Shown here: piece after piece, positions 20,648 through 21,426 of the stretch
Numbering within the stretch: the first letter of the stretch is position 1
How the letters are laid out: every line of letters starts with the position of its first letter
DNA from: a virus
Direction: 5' to 3' (one strand)
IMG/VR virus record: IMGVR_UViG_3300009593_000146
Location: 1-21,426 of that record
Length of the DNA: 21,426 nucleotides
Notes under the pieces: model-generated
The model's input: the letters and a program-made list of their open reading frames with translations, nothing else
The model's database searches: none
Told to the model about the DNA's origin: nothing
Made by a program: the position numbers and the translations under genes

Positions 20648-21426
20648 GTTGCTAATCCATTCATGCTTAGTATCGCAATCAGACCGGGCACATTCTTTCT
20701 GACATAAACGCCAGAGAAAAGTGTCTCGCATCGACCGCCGACATAAGCGATTGCCGACTCAATATTCTTGCTGACTTTAGGGTCAGCCACCATCTCTTCC
20801 GAGACGACTAAAACCAATGAACCAGCCGCTGCCTTACCCTTCGGTGGGGGGCACGCTGACCTGTTCATACAGTTGTGAAGGATCACCGATCCAAGCTTTG
20901 CAGTATTTGGGTCCTTTATCATAGTCGAGCCCATAAAAGCGCGACCGTCATTACCCAAACATGTTTCCAAATCTTTGCTATCAAAAGATTGGATCGGTGA
21001 ATCCTCAGTGGAGAGTTTTAACACTTGGGCTAATGACTTAGCAAATTGTGTGTTGGCGACAGGGTACATACCAAGCATACCTATTCTGCCGCGCAGTAAT
21101 CGTGTAGCACGCTCGTTGTCAAGAACAATATGCGGATGTTCCGCAACATCATTAACGAGCGTTAGAGCATTTCTTGCAATGGTGGGATTAAGAACTTCTT
21201 GCGCGGTTGGCCACGATACTATGTAAACGACCTTGCCACTCGACTGCACAGAGCGCATGTAACGCTCAAAGACAGGGTGCAAAGCGGTAACACTACTACC
21301 GGTACCGCCACCGCCGCCAGCAAGGACGAATAACCAATCAACTTTACCGAGCTTGATACGCAGGGCATCTTCAACAATCGCACCATTTTGACTTAAAACC
21401 TCTTTTCCATATTCTACGTTTTTTCC
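20644..21426 (-). CDS. FtsZ/tubulin-family GTPase homologue, 5' end missing
   Basis: 260 residues remain; the N-terminus lies beyond the window. Residues 36-45 read AGGGGGTGSS, the Gly-rich phosphate loop of tubulin/FtsZ proteins (family pattern GGGTG[ST]G), though the final Gly is Ser. Later elements match FtsZ in order: VVYIVSWPT (strand after the loop), HIVLDN, then a T7-loop-like stretch around 148-152 (FDSKD) that keeps the two Asp residues of the NxDxxD loop, followed by GRAFMGST, like the FtsZ GKAMMG. The C-terminal domain ends in LFSGVYVRKNVPGLIAILSM, like the last strands of FtsZ. Phage tubulins (PhuZ, TubZ) form filaments that position or move phage DNA. It could instead be an inhibitor of host FtsZ. 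It heads the operon in this window and is translationally coupled to the next gene by GTGA. Confidence 0.8.
   Translation of the reverse strand, partial: GKNVEYGKEVLSQNGAIVEDALRIKLGKVDWLFVLAGGGGGTGSSVTALHPVFERYMRSVQSSGKVVYIVSWPTAQEVLNPTIARNALTLVNDVAEHPHIVLDNERATRLLRGRIGMLGMYPVANTQFAKSLAQVLKLSTEDSPIQSFDSKDLETCLGNDGRAFMGSTMIKDPNTAKLGSVILHNCMNRSACPPPKGKAAAGSLVLVVSEEMVADPKVSKNIESAIAYVGGRCETLFSGVYVRKNVPGLIAILSMNGLAT
20648..20671 (-). repeat. 24-bp perfect direct repeat, copy 2 (inside tubulin-like 3' end)
   Basis: Identical to 19642-19665, 1006 bases apart. Here it encodes the final residues L-S-M-N-G-L-A-T of the tubulin-like protein and directly precedes the GTG start at 20647. The base just after the repeat differs (G here, A in copy 1), which makes GTG here and ATG there. 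Confidence 0.95.

Noticed and set aside
20648-20731. 28-residue N-terminal extension of the RyR-like gene
   Set aside because: It would overlap the tubulin-like gene by 88 bases, while GTG at 20647 gives the GTGA coupling and the MKQLFENW tag.

Overview
This window looks like part of a large tailed double-stranded DNA phage genome, most likely a T4-like myovirus and probably marine. Every supported gene lies on the minus strand, so transcription runs from position 21426 towards position 1. The evidence for a phage is a terminase large subunit (14307-15890), a long portal protein (12295-14298), a prohead protease with its His and Ser motifs (9430-10035), and a block of Gly/Ser/Thr/Asn-rich fibre-type proteins (1-6558). 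The marine and host assignments are inference from protein style only. No host gene, integrase, tRNA, insertion sequence or CRISPR array was seen. No stretch above 300 bases lacks a gene.

Layout in the order of transcription. (a) 21426-20644 is the C-terminal 260 residues of an FtsZ/tubulin-family protein, cut by the window edge. (b) 20647-18983 holds four small genes; one has a RyR-like segment and several have short N-terminal tags. (c) 18981-16450 holds a tagged 277-residue protein, a small two-helix membrane protein, a membrane-anchored coiled-coil protein and a signal-peptide protein that together look like lysis genes, a Cys-rich Zn-binding-type protein and another tagged protein. (d) 16450-12295 is a conserved small gene, terminase and portal. 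(e) 12311-7267 holds four unassigned genes, the protease, a 581-residue scaffold-position protein and a tagged protein. (f) 7267-7022 is a phage-borne ribosomal protein bS21 homologue. (g) 6980-1 is a small structural protein and four fibre or appendage proteins. The last is a 985-residue partial gene that stays open to the window start.

The genes are packed with TAATG, ATGA or longer overlaps, so most of the window probably acts as one or a few translationally coupled late operons. Clear breaks are a strong intrinsic terminator at 3025-3060, the 124-base gap before the 621-residue fibre gene, and a TATAAT-containing gap at 6981-7021. The major capsid protein was not found and should lie outside the window.

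The main points of interest are as follows. The first is the viral FtsZ/tubulin-like gene, which keeps the Gly-rich nucleotide loop and the DxxD pair of the T7 loop. The second is a perfect 24-bp repeat at 19642-19665 and 20648-20671. It preserves the last codons and stop of the tubulin-like gene in front of a second gene, which suggests that a two-gene block was inserted. The third is a set of at least seven proteins with short helical N-termini ending in [L/I/V]-x-E, resembling T4 capsid-targeting sequences cut by gp21. Others are the bS21 homologue, the lysis-like gene trio among packaging genes, and a strong excess of the palindrome GCCGGC.
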